A stretch of 64,000 nucleotides of DNA from an uncultured Collinsella sp. (GCA_958435945.1 CAUBIC010000009.1:39307-103306); one strand, 5' to 3'. Positions 24,283 to 32,932 are shown, counted from the stretch's first letter. The notes: generated by a model from the sequence alone, not told the origin. Numbers and translations are program-made.

Positions 24283-24865
24283 CGGGCTCGACCGTCCACG
24301 TAATGCTTGCGACCTGGTCGCCCTCGCCAGTCACATGGAAGATGTCTCGCGTGACGCGGGCGACATTGCCGCTCGTCTTGAGCTTAATCTTGTCCGTACC
24401 ATTGGCGATGCCCTGGTAGCCCATGTCGAAGGATGCATTTTTGGAAAGGTCGAGGCCCGCTTCCTGCGTCGCGGCGTGAGCGTCTTGGAGTGCCTTGTCC
24501 GGACCAACCTTAAAATCGATGGAGTTCTGGGCGGTTCCCGTCTTGGCGTCGGCGACGATGCTCCAGGAGTTCTTGGCGCCGATCTTCATGTTGGCAACGT
24601 GGATGCCATAGGCCGAAAGATTGTCGATGGTGGTTGTATTCTCGGAAGGGCCCTGAAGCGTGCCATCGGCCTTGGCGACAAATGGGATGACGGTCGGGGC
24701 TTTGAACTTGATGTTGTCGATTTGGGTCCTGATAGTCACGTTGGTGGTTCCAGTGCGTCCCTCCGCCAGGGCGGGGGTCGGCGCGGCACCCATTGAAAGT
24801 GCAAGCATCAGCCCCACGCCCACGACGAGCGCCCTGGTCCCGCTCAAGTTCCTGGTGATGTCCAT
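24266..24865 (-). CDS. Secreted protein, possible WxL-like or fibre-type surface subunit
   Basis: 199 residues with a signal peptide (LALSMGAAPTPALAEG, cut near ALA-EG) and a beta-rich mature part. The C-terminal ASITWTVEPG resembles the distal motif of WxL surface domains, and the length is close to a single such domain, but the proximal WxL motif is not convincing. It could instead be a TasA/camelysin-like subunit. It overlaps the LAQTG gene by 17 nt, so the two are made together. Preceded by AAAGGAACG 8 nt before ATG. Confidence 0.6.
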   Translation of the reverse strand: MDITRNLSGTRALVVGVGLMLALSMGAAPTPALAEGRTGTTNVTIRTQIDNIKFKAPTVIPFVAKADGTLQGPSENTTTIDNLSAYGIHVANMKIGAKNSWSIVADAKTGTAQNSIDFKVGPDKALQDAHAATQEAGLDLSKNASFDMGYQGIANGTDKIKLKTSGNVARVTRDIFHVTGEGDQVASITWTVEPGAHTA

Positions 24866-24953
24866 AATCGTTCCTTTCTATTCGTCACGGACCGTTTCCG
24901 TGATGGTCAGACGAAAGCGGCGTGGGTGCGCGTTTTCGCAACGGGTGGCAGAT

Positions 24954-25463
24954 CTAGTCTTCGGGCTGCGCAACCCGCACCTTGATGCGCGTGGGATTGC
25001 CATGGGCGTCGTAGGTCTTGGCGTCGAGCGCTTGAATCTCGATATACGCCTCACCTTCTTTGATGTCGCCTGCGGGGCAGGTCTCAACGGTCTTGCCGGT
25101 CTCGACCACGCCCGATTCATAGATGGTCTCGTCGTTTTGGATCACGCGGAAACGCTGGGGAAACTTGTTATCCTGGACGTTTTGCACGTTGACGCGCAGC
25201 TTGCCGCCTTTTTGTAGCTGGGCGACCGGTGCGACCGAGATCGTCATCATGTTGTCGCGGACGATGGCATCGAGCTCGTCCTGGATTTCCTGGCGCGACT
25301 TACCCTCCGCCGCTGTGACCGAGGCACCTGTCTCGGCGACAGGCTTTGACTGCCAGGCGTAAAGGCCGACGGCGATAAGGGCGCAGGCGATGGCCAGGCA
25401 GACAACGCCGAGCCTTTTTCGATGTTTTGACCCTAGGGGGCTCGACTGCTTCCTTGCGCTCAT
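24954..25463 (-). CDS. Single-pass membrane protein with extracytoplasmic domain
   Basis: 169 residues: basic N-terminus (SKHRKRL), one hydrophobic helix (about 18-36), then an outside domain beginning ETGASVTAAEGKSRQEIQDELD and rich in beta strands (KLRVNVQNVQ, RFRVIQND, YIEIQALDAKT). No known family is recognised. Its ATG overlaps the stop of the preceding 98-residue gene (ATGA), and it lies 88 nt upstream of the secreted 199-residue protein, so it belongs to the surface operon and may be an assembly or chaperone factor. That role is inferred from position only. Confidence 0.65.
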   Translation of the reverse strand: MSARKQSSPLGSKHRKRLGVVCLAIACALIAVGLYAWQSKPVAETGASVTAAEGKSRQEIQDELDAIVRDNMMTISVAPVAQLQKGGKLRVNVQNVQDNKFPQRFRVIQNDETIYESGVVETGKTVETCPAGDIKEGEAYIEIQALDAKTYDAHGNPTRIKVRVAQPED

Positions 25464-25756
25464 GCGGCATCCTTAGTGGTATAGACGCGCGCGAACGTGG
25501 ACGGATCGGCACCAAAGAGCATGTGGAGCATGAGGCGTCGCGAGTAGATGAGCTCGTCGAAGTTTGGGTCGAGTTTGATGTCGTGGATGTGGGCGATGTG
25601 GTGAGCGAGTGCCGAAAACGATTCGGGATCGCAAATCACGTCGGTGGTGACGTGATAGACAGCCGCATCGGGAAATGCCTCCTCGTCGAAGGGCAGAAGA
25701 TACGGGTCGTCGCCAACTTCGATAGCGACGCCGTACTGGGGCCAGTAATATGCCAT
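25460..25756 (-). CDS. 98-residue hypothetical protein heading the surface operon
   Basis: Soluble-looking protein starting MAYYWPQYGVAIEVGDDP, with an acidic middle and a His-rich helix (ALAHHIAHIHD) near residue 55. The ATG at 25756 has GGGAGG 6 nt upstream; the longer frame reaching 25999 has no site. It is translationally coupled to the next gene through a 4-nt overlap, so it is the first gene of the five-gene set. No signal peptide, so it should be cytoplasmic. The family is not recognised. Confidence 0.6.
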   Translation of the reverse strand: MAYYWPQYGVAIEVGDDPYLLPFDEEAFPDAAVYHVTTDVICDPESFSALAHHIAHIHDIKLDPNFDELIYSRRLMLHMLFGADPSTFARVYTTKDAA

Positions 25757-26101
25757 GGGAACCTCCCTGTTTTTGGGCCAAACCTTCCATTGGCTTTGGC
25801 TGTCGATGCCGACCGTATCAGCCGTAACTTGACCAATTTCTGACCAAATGCTTGACGGATTTACATCGCCGCAGGTGAGAGAGGGTAAAAAATATCTCAA
25901 CTTTTTTCGGGCGCCAATTGCATGCGTGGCAGCGATGGGAAGGAGCGCGTTAAATAGAGCGCCTGCCGAGAAAACGCTGCCGCTCGCCGAATTGCGCAAA
26001 CGTAAAATTCGCCAATTATGGAGACGGTCTCAGTCACGTCGACGAAACGATGCGGTAACATCTCCCTGCAAACACTGTAGTTAACTAAAGGGGGAGTTCG
26101 C
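25757..26101. promoter_or_regulatory. 345-bp divergent promoter region (surface operon / lactate operon)
   Basis: No gene is seen. Near the leftward operon, TGACCAA occurs at 25830-25836 and again at 25841-25847, with TGAC at 25853: direct repeats spaced 11-12 nt, one helical turn. GAGACGGTCTC (26021-26031) is a short palindrome nearer the lactate operon. A weak -35/-10 pair for the lactate operon could be TTGCGC (25992) and TTATGG (26016). The stretch 25880-26020 is more AT-rich than its surroundings. Confidence 0.45.
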
Positions 26102-27703
26102 GTGTCTGCAGCCATCAAACCCTTCGGCGACGAGTTCGAAGAATATGGTCGCGATGAATCTCGCACATCGGGCGAGGCGTCGAGCATCTCGTTTCCGACA
26201 ACGGAGGACGAAGTCCGCGCCATTCTGCGAAAGCTCCATGCCGAGCATGTTCCGATAACGGTCCAGGGTGCTCGGACCGGTCTGGCTGCCGGCGCCGTGC
26301 CCCACGGCGGCCACATCCTCAACACTTCTCGTATGAATCGCTACCTGGGTCTTCGCCGCGACGAGCGAGGCCGTTTTCTGCTGCGCGTGGAGCCGGGCGT
26401 CGTGCTTTCGGAGTTGCGCAAGCAGCTGGGTAAGAAGGCATTGCCGACCGCTGACTGGGATCAGGTATCGCTTGAGGCCTATGAGGAGTTCCAGGCAGCT
26501 CCTGAGCAGTTCTTTCCCACCGATCCCACCGAGGCATCTGCCTGCCTGGGCGGCATGGCGGCGTGCAATGCCTCTGGTGCCCGCAGTTACGCCTACGGCC
26601 CCATGCGCCCGCACGTTACGGGGCTTCACGTGGCACTGGCGGACGGCGACCTGCTTGAGCTTCATCGAGGTCAGGCGCACGCTGACGCACGCCACTTGTC
26701 GCTCGTGACAGCGGAAGGCCGCGCGCTCGAGCTGGATCTTCCCGGCTATACCATGCCCAAGACCAAAAACGCGTCGGGTTATTTCGTTGCGGACGATATG
26801 GACACCATCGACCTCTTTATCGGTGCGTGCGGCACACTCGGCGTCATTACCGAGCTCGAGATCGCCCTGCAGGCGGCACCTTCGGTCGTATGGGGCGTGA
26901 GCTGCTTTTTCGACAGCGAGGACAAGGCAGTGTCCTTTACCGATTCCGTGCGCCCCGTGCTGTCCCATGCCGCCGCTATTGAGTATTTCGATGCCGGCGC
27001 CTTGGATATCCTTCGCCGCCAGCGCGAGCAGTCGACCGCGTTTGCCTCGCTGCCGGCACTCGACGATGAGGCAAAGGTCTGTATTTACGTGGAACTCGAC
27101 TGCGACGACGAGGCTCAAGCGACTGAGGAGCTGTACCACCTGGGATGGGTTTTGGAGCTTGCGGGCGGCCGCGATGACGCGACCTGGGTTGCGCGCACCG
27201 AGGTCGATCGCGAATGCCAGCGGTTCTTCCGGCACGCCGTCCCCGAGAGTGTCAACATGCTCATCGATGAGCGTCGCCGCACCGACCCCACCATTACCAA
27301 ACTGGGGTCGGATATGTCGGTACCCAACGCGCGCCTGGCCGATGTCGTTGCCTTCTATCGCCGCACGCTGGCCGAAAGCGGGCTTGAGTCTGCCGCCTGG
27401 GGACATATCGGCAACAACCATCTGCATGTGAATATCCTGCCGCGCGATGCGCAGGACTACCGTCGCGGTGGTGAGCTGTTTGCCCGGTGGGCTGCGGAGG
27501 TAACGGCTATGGGCGGCGCCGTCTCTGCCGAGCACGGCGTCGGCAAGATCAAAGCGGGCTTTTTGGAGACGATGTACGGCCACGAGGCCATGGTCGAATC
27601 GGCTCGACTCAAGCTGCAGCTCGATCCTGCCGGGCAGCTGGGTCGTGGCAACCTATTTTCGGAGAAGCTCTTGGATGAACTCGTCCAGAAAGGGGGCGCG
27701 TGA
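26102..27703 (+). CDS. FAD-linked D-lactate dehydrogenase (GlcD family)
   Basis: 533 residues, cytoplasmic flavoprotein of the FAD-binding PCMH/GlcD family. VQGARTGLAAGAVPHGG is the FAD pyrophosphate region, ACLGGMAACNASG and SGYFVAD.. follow, and HIGNNHLHVNILP with SAEHGVGKIKAG are the conserved C-terminal oxidase motifs. Directly followed by EtfB and EtfA, it is best read as the LDH subunit of an electron-confurcating LDH/Etf complex, where lactate oxidation is coupled to NAD+ reduction at the cost of reduced ferredoxin. GTG start, with AAAGGGGGA 5 nt upstream. It overlaps or abuts the next gene. Confidence 0.9.
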   Translation: MSAAIKPFGDEFEEYGRDESRTSGEASSISFPTTEDEVRAILRKLHAEHVPITVQGARTGLAAGAVPHGGHILNTSRMNRYLGLRRDERGRFLLRVEPGVVLSELRKQLGKKALPTADWDQVSLEAYEEFQAAPEQFFPTDPTEASACLGGMAACNASGARSYAYGPMRPHVTGLHVALADGDLLELHRGQAHADARHLSLVTAEGRALELDLPGYTMPKTKNASGYFVADDMDTIDLFIGACGTLGVITELEIALQAAPSVVWGVSCFFDSEDKAVSFTDSVRPVLSHAAAIEYFDAGALDILRRQREQSTAFASLPALDDEAKVCIYVELDCDDEAQATEELYHLGWVLELAGGRDDATWVARTEVDRECQRFFRHAVPESVNMLIDERRRTDPTITKLGSDMSVPNARLADVVAFYRRTLAESGLESAAWGHIGNNHLHVNILPRDAQDYRRGGELFARWAAEVTAMGGAVSAEHGVGKIKAGFLETMYGHEAMVESARLKLQLDPAGQLGRGNLFSEKLLDELVQKGGA

Positions 27704-27705
27704 AG

Positions 27706-28521
27706 ATGAGCGATTTCCATATGGTGGTGTGCGTCAAGGCGGTACCGGGAAGCACCGAGGTCAAGATGGACCCCAAAACCAATACCATCGTGCGTGATGG
27801 CAAGCAGGCGGTCATTAATCCCTTCGATGCAAGTGCCCTCGAATGCGCGCTGGCGCTCAAGGACGACTTTATCGGCTTTGGCATGGATGTGCGCGTGACG
27901 GTGGTGTCGATGGGTATCCCTGCAACCGAATCGCTGCTGCGCGACTGCATTGCCCGCGGCGCCGATGATGCGCTGCTGCTGACCGATCGCGCCTTTGCGG
28001 GCGCGGACACGTTGGCGACCACCTATGCCCTCAAATGCGGTATCGAGGCGCTCGACGAGGACTTCGACCTGCTCATCTGCGGCAAGATGGCGGTAGATGG
28101 CGATACCGCCCAGATTGGCCCCGAGCTGGCCGGCGCCTTCGAGATTCCCTGCGTGACCGATGTGAGCTGCGTGCAGAGCGCAGGTTTTACGACGTGCGGT
28201 GCGCTTTCGCTCGTTCACGGTTGCGATGCCGGCGAGGAGACGGTCTATCTGGAGATGCCGTGCGCGATGACGACCGCCAAGGAGATCGGCCAGCTGCGCA
28301 TGCCGAGCATCGCCGGCATTCGCGCGGCCGAAGATGCGGATGTGCGGGTGGTCTGTGCTGCCGATGTACATGCTGACCCTTCGCGTTGCGGCCTTACCGG
28401 ATCGCCGACGCAGGTCGTGCGCTCATTTGTGCCCGACCGCGACCAAACGTGCGAGGCCATCGAGGGCACGCCGGTCGAGCAGGCGGCAAAGATTGCCAAG
28501 ATTATCGAGGGGATGGCATAG
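27706..28521 (+). CDS. etfB: Electron transfer flavoprotein beta subunit
   Basis: 271 residues from the ATG at 27706 (a GTG at 27700 overlaps the preceding stop but has poor spacing to GGGGG). VVCVKAVPGSTEVKMDP, NPFDASALECALALKD, the adenine/FAD loop ICGKMAVDGDTAQIGPELAG and MPCAMTTAKEIGQLRMPS are characteristic of EtfB. It pairs with the EtfA downstream, passing electrons from the lactate dehydrogenase. The stop TAG is followed immediately by the etfA ATG. Confidence 0.93.
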   Translation: MSDFHMVVCVKAVPGSTEVKMDPKTNTIVRDGKQAVINPFDASALECALALKDDFIGFGMDVRVTVVSMGIPATESLLRDCIARGADDALLLTDRAFAGADTLATTYALKCGIEALDEDFDLLICGKMAVDGDTAQIGPELAGAFEIPCVTDVSCVQSAGFTTCGALSLVHGCDAGEETVYLEMPCAMTTAKEIGQLRMPSIAGIRAAEDADVRVVCAADVHADPSRCGLTGSPTQVVRSFVPDRDQTCEAIEGTPVEQAAKIAKIIEGMA

Positions 28522-29727
28522 ATGAGCGGACTGATAATCGATAGCGAGGCGTGCGTTGGCTGTGGCCGCTGCGTTCGCGCCTGTGCCTCGGGTGGCATTG
28601 TGATGGAGGGCGAGCGCCCCAACCGCTGCGCCCATGTGACCGACGGCTGTATCTTGTGCGGCGGGTGCGTCGACGCCTGCCCCGTCAATGCCATTTCGAT
28701 CGAGCGCGACGAGGCCGCCGGCGCGGTTGACCTCGATGCGTATCGAGACATATGGGTATTCGTTCAGACCGACGATCACGATGTCGTGGCTCCGGTGGCC
28801 TACGAGCTCATGGGTAAGGGGCGCGAGCTTGCCGATGCTCGCGGTTGCCGTCTGGTGGCATTGGCCGGCATGGGCCCCGAGGGCTCGCTTGAGGACCTGG
28901 AGCATCTGGTCTGCGCCGGTGCCGACGAGGTCGTGGTCTGCCGCGACGAGCGACTGCGCCAAAACGATGCGGAGATCTATGCTCGTCTCATCTGCGATTT
29001 GGTGGCCGAGCGCAGACCCGAGGCCATTCTGTACGGCGCAACCGCCTTTGGTCGTGAGCTGGCGCCCGGTGTGGCCGTACGCTTGCAGACGGGCCTTACG
29101 GCCGACTGTACGGTGCTTTCGATGGATACGGAGACGGGTCTACTGCAGCAGACCCGCCCGGCGTTTGGCGGCAACTTGATGGCCACCATTATCTGCCCCA
29201 ATCATCGGCCGCAGATGGCAACGGTGCGCCCCGGCATCTTTGGGGCACCCAAGTTTGATTACAGCCGCTCTGGCACGATTACCCAGGTATCGCTTGCGAA
29301 TGATGTTAAGGCCCGTGTCGAGATCTCGATTCCCGCCGAGGAGTGGGGGCAGCAGGCATCAATTGCCGATGCCGAGCGCCTGGTCGTGGTGGGCCGCGGC
29401 ATCGGCTCCAAGAAGAATCTGCCCCTGATGCGAAAACTCGCCGATGCCTTGGGTGCCGAGCTTGGTTGCACGCGTCCCGTTGTGGAGGCAGGCTGGTTGG
29501 AGTATCGCCACCAGATTGGCCAGACCGGCGTGTCGGTTTCGCCCAAGCTCCTTGTGAGTATCGGCGTTTCGGGCGCTATCCAGCATCTTGCCGGCATCGG
29601 CGGCGCGGAGTGCATCATCGCTGTCAACGAGGACCCGGATGCCCCCATCTTCGGCGCTGCGCAGTACAAAGTTGTCGGTGACGCCGTCGAAGTTGTCGAG
29701 GAGCTTCTGGCCCAGCTCGAGCGCTAG
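28522..29727 (+). CDS. etfA: Electron transfer flavoprotein alpha subunit with N-terminal 2[4Fe-4S] domain
   Basis: 401 residues. Residues 1-60 form a ferredoxin-like domain: CVGCGRCVRAC and CILCGGCVDACP each supply four cysteines. The EtfA part follows, with YGATAFGRELAPGVAVRLQTGLTADC and the C-terminal FAD domain (GRGIGSKKNLPLMRKL, SPKLLVSIGVSGAIQHLAGI, VNEDPDAPIF). A ferredoxin extension is the hallmark of bifurcating/confurcating Etf of lactate dehydrogenases in anaerobes. Begins directly after etfB. The stop overlaps the end of a convergent HD gene by 4 nt. Confidence 0.94.
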   Translation: MSGLIIDSEACVGCGRCVRACASGGIVMEGERPNRCAHVTDGCILCGGCVDACPVNAISIERDEAAGAVDLDAYRDIWVFVQTDDHDVVAPVAYELMGKGRELADARGCRLVALAGMGPEGSLEDLEHLVCAGADEVVVCRDERLRQNDAEIYARLICDLVAERRPEAILYGATAFGRELAPGVAVRLQTGLTADCTVLSMDTETGLLQQTRPAFGGNLMATIICPNHRPQMATVRPGIFGAPKFDYSRSGTITQVSLANDVKARVEISIPAEEWGQQASIADAERLVVVGRGIGSKKNLPLMRKLADALGAELGCTRPVVEAGWLEYRHQIGQTGVSVSPKLLVSIGVSGAIQHLAGIGGAECIIAVNEDPDAPIFGAAQYKVVGDAVEVVEELLAQLER

Positions 29728-30536
29728 GCGCTGGCCAGCCAGGCTCGCATCTCTTTCTTTAGGCGTTCCCAGGTCGCTTGCGTGGCGGGGTCGGTAAAGG
29801 GCCGCACGATACCAAAAGGTGCGTCGAGCAGGCGGTAGATATCGCCCTGCTTGCGCGTCAGCGCGCGGCTTGCCGGATAGACGAGCTCAAACATAAAGCA
29901 GATAAGCCCCACCAAGTAGTCCGCGGGCTCATCGCGCTCATCGCGCGTGACGCAGCGGTGCTCGTCAAAGGCAGCCAGCGTCGGTGCCGAGAAGTGGCTG
30001 GCAAGAAACACGTCCTCATCCACTTTGAGGATGGTGTCGACGGTGCTGTCGGCGATGGTGCGCATAATGTCGACCTTGTCGCCATCGCGCACAATATCGC
30101 AGAAGCGCCGCGTGCGCTCGTCGAGCTGCGCGGGTAGACGGAAATCGCTGTGATAGGCAATGCTTGCGCGAATCAACTCGTCTTCTACCGGATCGTCGAT
30201 AAAGTCGCGGATACTTGTTGTCGCGGGCGCGTCTGCAGGGTTTTCGCCAAAGAGAACCTCGACGCCCAACGCCGCATGGCTCATGCTCTCGGCATCCTTA
30301 AACGTGTCCCAGCGTCGCAGCTGCTCAAAGCGACCCATATCGTGCAGCAGGCCGCAAAGCCACGCTAGGTCAATGTCCTGAGGTGACCAGCCCTGTTCGC
30401 GTGCCACGGCATCGCATGCCTCGGCAACGTGGTACGTATGCTCGATTTTGAGCGCGATACGCGGATTGGCGGCATCGTAGGCATCGGTGTAGGTCTTGAA
30501 GGCCGCGGCAGCCCGCGTTCGATCGATAGCTGTCAT
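29724..30536 (-). CDS. HD-domain phosphohydrolase
   Basis: 270 residues with an HD fold: HTYHVAEACDAVA supplies the first histidine, LLHDMGRFEQ the HD pair, and ASIAYHSDFRL plus DIVRDGDKVDI later metal ligands. Such proteins hydrolyse nucleotides or phosphate esters; the specific substrate is unknown. The C-terminal half is helical with no other domain. The ATG sits in an AT-rich leader. Converges on etfA, with which it shares 4 nt at the stops. Confidence 0.82.
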   Translation of the reverse strand: MTAIDRTRAAAAFKTYTDAYDAANPRIALKIEHTYHVAEACDAVAREQGWSPQDIDLAWLCGLLHDMGRFEQLRRWDTFKDAESMSHAALGVEVLFGENPADAPATTSIRDFIDDPVEDELIRASIAYHSDFRLPAQLDERTRRFCDIVRDGDKVDIMRTIADSTVDTILKVDEDVFLASHFSAPTLAAFDEHRCVTRDERDEPADYLVGLICFMFELVYPASRALTRKQGDIYRLLDAPFGIVRPFTDPATQATWERLKKEMRAWLASA

Positions 30537-30673
30537 AATGACTTCCTAAAAAGTTGTGTCTTTCTGTGTCTTTCGATCCGGTGGCAATTGTAGGTGAACT
30601 CGGTTGCCATCGGGCGATGGTTCTGCCGCGTCGTTGAATGCGGCTCGGAAATCTTGTCGGGACGAGGAACGTT

Positions 30674-31366
30674 ATGGTGCTCAAAATCGTTAAAACCGTC
30701 TGGCCGGTGATGCTTACCTATGTTGCGATAGCCGCGCCGTGCGGAATGATTATGGCGCAGACGGGAATGGAACCCTGGATGGTTTTTGCCCTGAGCAGCA
30801 CGTTCGTGACGGGCAGCGGGCAGTTTATGGTCTGCAACCTGTGGCTGGCAGGTGTGCCTGCGGCATCGATTGTCGCAAGTGTGGCCGCAATCTCCTCGCG
30901 CTTTGCGCTTTACTCGGCATCGATCGCACCGCATTTGAGGGGTGCTTCGAAGCGTCAGACGCTGGCTGTTGCCGCGACACTTACCGAGGAGGCATACGGC
31001 ATTTCGCTTGCCAAGTTGGTTAAAGGGGAGGATTGGGGTCCGCTCGAGTCCTTTGTGCTCAACGTGATCCTCATCGCAACATGGGGCGTTTCGTGTACGA
31101 CGGGCGCCATCGTCGGCGCCGTTGTTGATGTTCCCACCGCTATTGCGGGTTTTGTCTGCACATCGCTCTTTATCTGCCTACTCTTTTCGCAGCGACTGTC
31201 GCGCGGCAATGTCGTAGCTGCCGGTTTGGCTGCGGTGTCCGTCGCCATATGCAAGTTCTTGGGGTGGACGAATATCGCCGTGCCGGCAAGTGTGCTCGTC
31301 GGCGTTGTCACGGCACTCGCGTGCGATGTCCTCGCCGAGGGAAGGGGCGCTCGCGATGCCCGTTAA
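30674..31366 (+). CDS. azlC: AzlC-family branched-chain amino acid exporter, large subunit
   Basis: 230 residues with five to six transmembrane helices. The family core is visible: APCGMIMAQTGM, STFVTGSGQFMVCNLWLAG, SSRFALYSASIAPHL, and LTEEAYGI. AzlC works with AzlD to export branched-chain amino acids or analogues. The ATG at 30674 is preferred, with GAGGAAC upstream; a frame extension starts at 30638. AzlD overlaps its end by 11 nt, the usual arrangement. Confidence 0.85.
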   Translation: MVLKIVKTVWPVMLTYVAIAAPCGMIMAQTGMEPWMVFALSSTFVTGSGQFMVCNLWLAGVPAASIVASVAAISSRFALYSASIAPHLRGASKRQTLAVAATLTEEAYGISLAKLVKGEDWGPLESFVLNVILIATWGVSCTTGAIVGAVVDVPTAIAGFVCTSLFICLLFSQRLSRGNVVAAGLAAVSVAICKFLGWTNIAVPASVLVGVVTALACDVLAEGRGARDAR

Positions 31367-31679
31367 TGAGTTTTTGGTTCTATGGCTGTCGTCATGGGCG
31401 GCCATCGCGTTTTTCCGCATTGCCCCGGCGTTTGCCTTGCGCGGGAGAACGCTGTCGCCCCGCGTTACCGAGGCCTTGGGTTATATTCCGCCTGCCGCCT
31501 TTGCGGCGCTGGTCGCCAACGATTTGATAAGCCCTGGCGCTTTCGACGCCGGCTTGTGGCAGGGCTTGATTCCCTGGATTGCGGCCGCCGGCGTCGTGGC
31601 GGTGGCAATCAAGACAAAGTCGATGTTGTGGTGCTGCGTCTCGGGCATCGTGTTCTATATCGTTTTGAGCTTCATATAA
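31356..31679 (+). CDS. azlD: AzlD-family branched-chain amino acid exporter, small subunit
   Basis: 107 residues, four hydrophobic helices, fitting the short AzlD partner: FRIAPAFALRGRTLSPRVTEALGYIPPA is the typical conserved loop (in segments), followed by PWIAAAGVVAVAIKTKSMLW. The ATG at 31356 overlaps azlC by 11 nt and has GAAGGGG about 9 nt upstream. It is required with AzlC for export activity in characterised homologues. Confidence 0.82.
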   Translation: MPVNEFLVLWLSSWAAIAFFRIAPAFALRGRTLSPRVTEALGYIPPAAFAALVANDLISPGAFDAGLWQGLIPWIAAAGVVAVAIKTKSMLWCCVSGIVFYIVLSFI

Positions 31680-31759
31680 GAGCGGAGCACGTTTAGCGTC
31701 CCGGCACACGTATCGAATTTCTCACCGAGCCGGTCTGCTTCTTCTGGTACCATGGTCAA

Positions 31760-31777
31760 ACTTTACTGTAGCAAAGT
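31760..31777. promoter_or_regulatory. Small inverted repeat upstream of kdgT
   Basis: ACTTT at 31760-31764 and AAAGT at 31773-31777 flank ACTGTAGC, giving an imperfect dyad about 45 nt upstream of the kdgT start. It could be an operator for a sugar-acid regulator; no regulator gene is adjacent and this is a weak call. Confidence 0.3.
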
Positions 31778-31820
31778 ATGACGTGGGCTTTTGTTCTGCG
31801 TCAGCGGAAATGGGGGTTTC

Positions 31821-32843
31821 ATGGCACAGGAAGCGACCGCCAACGAGCAAAAGAAATTCAAAGTCCCGCGTATCCCGGGTGACATCATGATCTACCCGAT
31901 GATCGTTGGCCTTTTGCTCAATACCTTCTGCCCGCAGGTCTTTGAGATCGGCGGCTTCTTTACCGCCGCCTGCCGCGGTGGTTCCAACACCATCGTTGCC
32001 GCGATCCTGCTGTTTGTGGGTGCCGGCATCAGCTTTAAGTCCACGCCGGGCGCCATCAAGACCGGCATCGTTGTGCTGATTCCTAAGCTTGTTGTTGCGG
32101 CTGCCCTTGGCTTGGGTGTGGCATATTTCTTTAACGACAACTTCCTAGGTCTGAGCTCCGTGTCTATCATCGGCGGCATTACGTTTTGCAACATGGCGCT
32201 CTACACCGGCATCATGGGCGAGTTCGGCGACGAGTCCGAGCAAGGCGCCGTCGGTATCCTGTTCTTTACGGCCGGCCCCGCCGTCACGATGATCATCCTC
32301 GGTGTCTCGGGTCTCGCCAACATCCCCGTCGGCACCATCATCGGATCCATCCTGCCGCTTGTTATCGGCATGGTTCTGGGCAACTTGTTCCCGTTCATCA
32401 AGAACCTGCTGGTTCCCGGCGCCAATCCTGCGATTGCCGTTATCGGTTTTCAGCTCGGTGCGTCCATGAGTCTTTCGAGCTTTATCACCGGCGGCATTTC
32501 GGGCATCCTGCTGGGCCTCATCACGCTCTTTATCGTCGGTCCCATTACCTTTGCCTTCGAGCGCCTGTGCGGTGGTAACGGCAAGGCGGCCGTTGCCTGC
32601 TCCACTATCGCCGGCACGGCTATGACCACGCCGGTCGCCCTCGCCGAGGTCGCTCCGCGCTATGCCGAGCTTGCGCCCACCGCGTATGCGCAGATCGCCA
32701 CCGCCGTCATCATCACGGCAATCATGGCCCCGATTCTGACCGGCTGGGTCGACAAGAAGTTTTGCCAGGGCAAGGAGGATCTGTCGCCTGCCGGTGTCGA
32801 GGCCATCGAGGAGGCCGTCGCGACCGACATCGATGGCGAATAG
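31821..32843 (+). CDS. kdgT: 2-keto-3-deoxygluconate permease
   Basis: 340 residues, about ten transmembrane helices. KdgT signature segments are clear: VPRIPGDIMIYPMIVGLLLN, FVGAGISFKSTPGAIKTG, GLSSVSIIGGITFCNMALY, VIGFQLGASMSLSSFITGG and AGTAMTTPVALAEVAP. It imports KDG or a related pectin/hexuronate breakdown product by proton symport. The ATG at 31821 has TGGGGG 4 nt upstream. No KDG kinase or aldolase is next to it, so it appears to be a lone uptake gene here. A strong terminator follows. Confidence 0.9.
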   Translation: MAQEATANEQKKFKVPRIPGDIMIYPMIVGLLLNTFCPQVFEIGGFFTAACRGGSNTIVAAILLFVGAGISFKSTPGAIKTGIVVLIPKLVVAAALGLGVAYFFNDNFLGLSSVSIIGGITFCNMALYTGIMGEFGDESEQGAVGILFFTAGPAVTMIILGVSGLANIPVGTIIGSILPLVIGMVLGNLFPFIKNLLVPGANPAIAVIGFQLGASMSLSSFITGGISGILLGLITLFIVGPITFAFERLCGGNGKAAVACSTIAGTAMTTPVALAEVAPRYAELAPTAYAQIATAVIITAIMAPILTGWVDKKFCQGKEDLSPAGVEAIEEAVATDIDGE

Positions 32844-32888
32844 CAATCGCTACCCATCAATGATGCCGGAGTGCAATTCGCGCCTTTT

Positions 32889-32932
32889 GAGCGCCCGAAC
32901 GATGACTGTTTTGCAGTGACGTTCGGGCGCTC
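32889..32932 (+). terminator. Hairpin after kdgT
   Basis: Arms GAGCGCCCGAAC (32889-32900) and its complement (32921-32932) enclose a 20-nt loop that itself contains ACTG...CAGT. Located 45 nt after the kdgT stop; no strong U-tract. Confidence 0.65.

Noticed and set aside
26081..27583. 500-codon minus-strand frame opposite the lactate dehydrogenase gene
   Set aside because: Antisense shadow of a clear FAD enzyme gene.
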